Below are positions 15,102 through 15,864 of a DNA stretch of 15,864 nt, piece by piece. Under the pieces are notes generated by a model. It did no database searches, had not been told where the DNA came from, and was given only the letters and a program-made list of their open reading frames with translations. A program made the translations under genes and the position numbers. Source of the stretch: Desulfobacteraceae bacterium (GTDB taxonomy: Bacteria; Desulfobacterota; DSM-4660; Desulfatiglandales; Desulfatiglandaceae); contig CP070700.1 of NCBI GenBank assembly GCA_020349865.1, forward strand, positions 3,079,278 through 3,095,141, in the 5' to 3' direction. Every line of letters begins with the position of its first letter. Within the stretch, counting starts at the first letter, position 1.

Positions 15102-15864
15102 TTTGTGACTTTCGGTCTCTGAGCAAGAATCTCATCGATTCTTGCAACCACTCGTTTAAGTTGCGATGCCATTTGACCTGCACTCTGGAATCTCTTGTCC
15201 AAATCCTTTTCAAGTGCCCTGTCCAAGATTCTTTCAACGATACGCGGGACATTTGTATTGAGGTCCTTGGCAGACGGATGTTTGTCCCTGGCGATCTTGA
15301 GCATCAGATCGCTTATGTCTTCACCTATAAAGGGCTTCTGCCCTGTCAACATTTCAAATAAAAGCACACCAACCGAGAAAACATCGGAACGACCGTCCAC
15401 CTTTTTGCCAGACAACTGTTCTGGAGACATATAGTAGGGCAGGCCAGATTCCATGCCTCTCTTGTGCTTTTTGGGATGCATAATGCGAGCGATTCCAAAA
15501 TCCGTCAGCTTCACATCTCTGGACTTCTTAATCCATATGATGTTGGCAGGTTTAATATCGCCGTGTACAACACCCTTAGAATGAGCATAATCAAGAGTAT
15601 CTGCCACTCTGGCCACAATGTCCAAGGTCTCACGGAGCGGGAGGAGATGCCCCGGCTTTGTGTAATGCCTCAAGTCCGCCCCTTCTACATATTCCATGGA
15701 AATATAGACCAGGCTATTTTCTTCTCCAAAGTCGTAAATGGTAACAATGTTCGGATGGGTCAATAGACCCGCGGATTCTACCTCCCGGGAAAAACGATCC
15801 TTTAGTTCACCCGCAATATCTTGGCTGTATTCTGCCAAATTGACTGCTTTGACGGCCACAACTC
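15098..15864 (-). CDS. Hanks-type serine/threonine protein kinase, N-terminus cut by window edge
   Basis: The visible 254 codons cover a protein kinase from strand beta-3 to the C-lobe end. Counting from the in-frame GTG at 15859, the landmarks are the ATP lysine in VAVK (K4), alpha-C glutamate in FSREVESA (E26), hinge MEYVEGADL, catalytic loop VVHGDIKPANII (99-108), DFG at 120-122, MSPEQL (144-149), and SDVFSVGVLLFEMLTG. The usual HRD is HGD, so the arginine that links catalysis to activation-loop phosphorylation is absent. The frame is open to the window edge, and the glycine loop must lie outside, so 15859 is not the true start. The protein ends about 25 residues after the kinase fold with no membrane helix or PASTA domain on this side. 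Its stop overlaps the tsaD start (ATGA). The substrate is unknown. Confidence 0.93.
   Translation of the reverse strand, partial: VVAVKAVNLAEYSQDIAGELKDRFSREVESAGLLTHPNIVTIYDFGEENSLVYISMEYVEGADLRHYTKPGHLLPLRETLDIVARVADTLDYAHSKGVVHGDIKPANIIWIKKSRDVKLTDFGIARIMHPKKHKRGMESGLPYYMSPEQLSGKKVDGRSDVFSVGVLLFEMLTGQKPFIGEDISDLMLKIARDKHPSAKDLNTNVPRIVERILDRALEKDLDKRFQSAGQMASQLKRVVARIDEILAQRPKVTK

Noticed and set aside
15098..15864. Kinase as a true Bud32/PRPK homologue
   Set aside because: It has a Hanks-type activation segment with SPE motif and full C-lobe, which Bud32 lacks; only the HGD loop is shared.

Overview
The window is a dense, almost entirely minus-strand stretch of bacterial chromosome. Every intact gene reads right to left. 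The organism looks like a Gram-negative, probably a Desulfobacterota/Deltaproteobacteria-type bacterium. The grounds are a periplasmic binding protein with a Sec signal and no lipobox, a DUF2062 gene between tsaD and ksgA, a short-form AhcY next to MetK, and two dispersed-repeat types (GTCATTGCGAG.../AAGTC-type and the ATCCTGTAAATCTTGT type) that I associate with that group. The taxonomic call is inference.

Layout in transcription order, from the right edge. (1) 15864-12572 is a housekeeping operon: a Hanks-type Ser/Thr kinase (cut by the window edge), tsaD (ATGA overlap), a DUF2062 membrane protein and ksgA/rsmA. It runs into the C-terminal remnant of a HAD hydrolase. (2) 12165-8749 is a phosphorus block: a phosphonoacetate-hydrolase-like alkaline phosphatase superfamily enzyme, a Nudix hydrolase gene broken just where its Nudix box should be, a PiT phosphate transporter and its DUF47/PhoU-like partner. 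(3) 8748-8465 carries a plus-strand relic, the last 36 codons of a class III aminotransferase, and a probable metK promoter. (4) 8464-5771 holds metK and ahcY, the methyl-cycle pair, separated by a 125-bp MITE-like inverted-repeat element. (5) 5501-1 is a peptide-use block: a self-cleaving P1/S58 (DmpA/NylC-type) aminopeptidase, then a family 5 periplasmic binding protein, two Dpp/Opp-type permeases and an M20 metallopeptidase cut by the left edge. No ATPase subunits of this ABC transporter lie in the window.

How the parts fit: the left block would import peptide- or amide-like compounds and hydrolyse them. The middle pair makes S-adenosylmethionine and clears S-adenosylhomocysteine. The phosphorus block could release phosphate from phosphonoacetate and import phosphate. 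The right block makes the t6A tRNA modification and dimethylates 16S rRNA.

No wholly new system is evident. The points most worth a second look are three gene remnants within 4 kb around the phosphorus genes, the coupling of an HGD-type protein kinase to tsaD, a strong hairpin between the binding-protein and permease genes, and the pairing of a P1 peptidase with a peptide transporter and an M20 enzyme.
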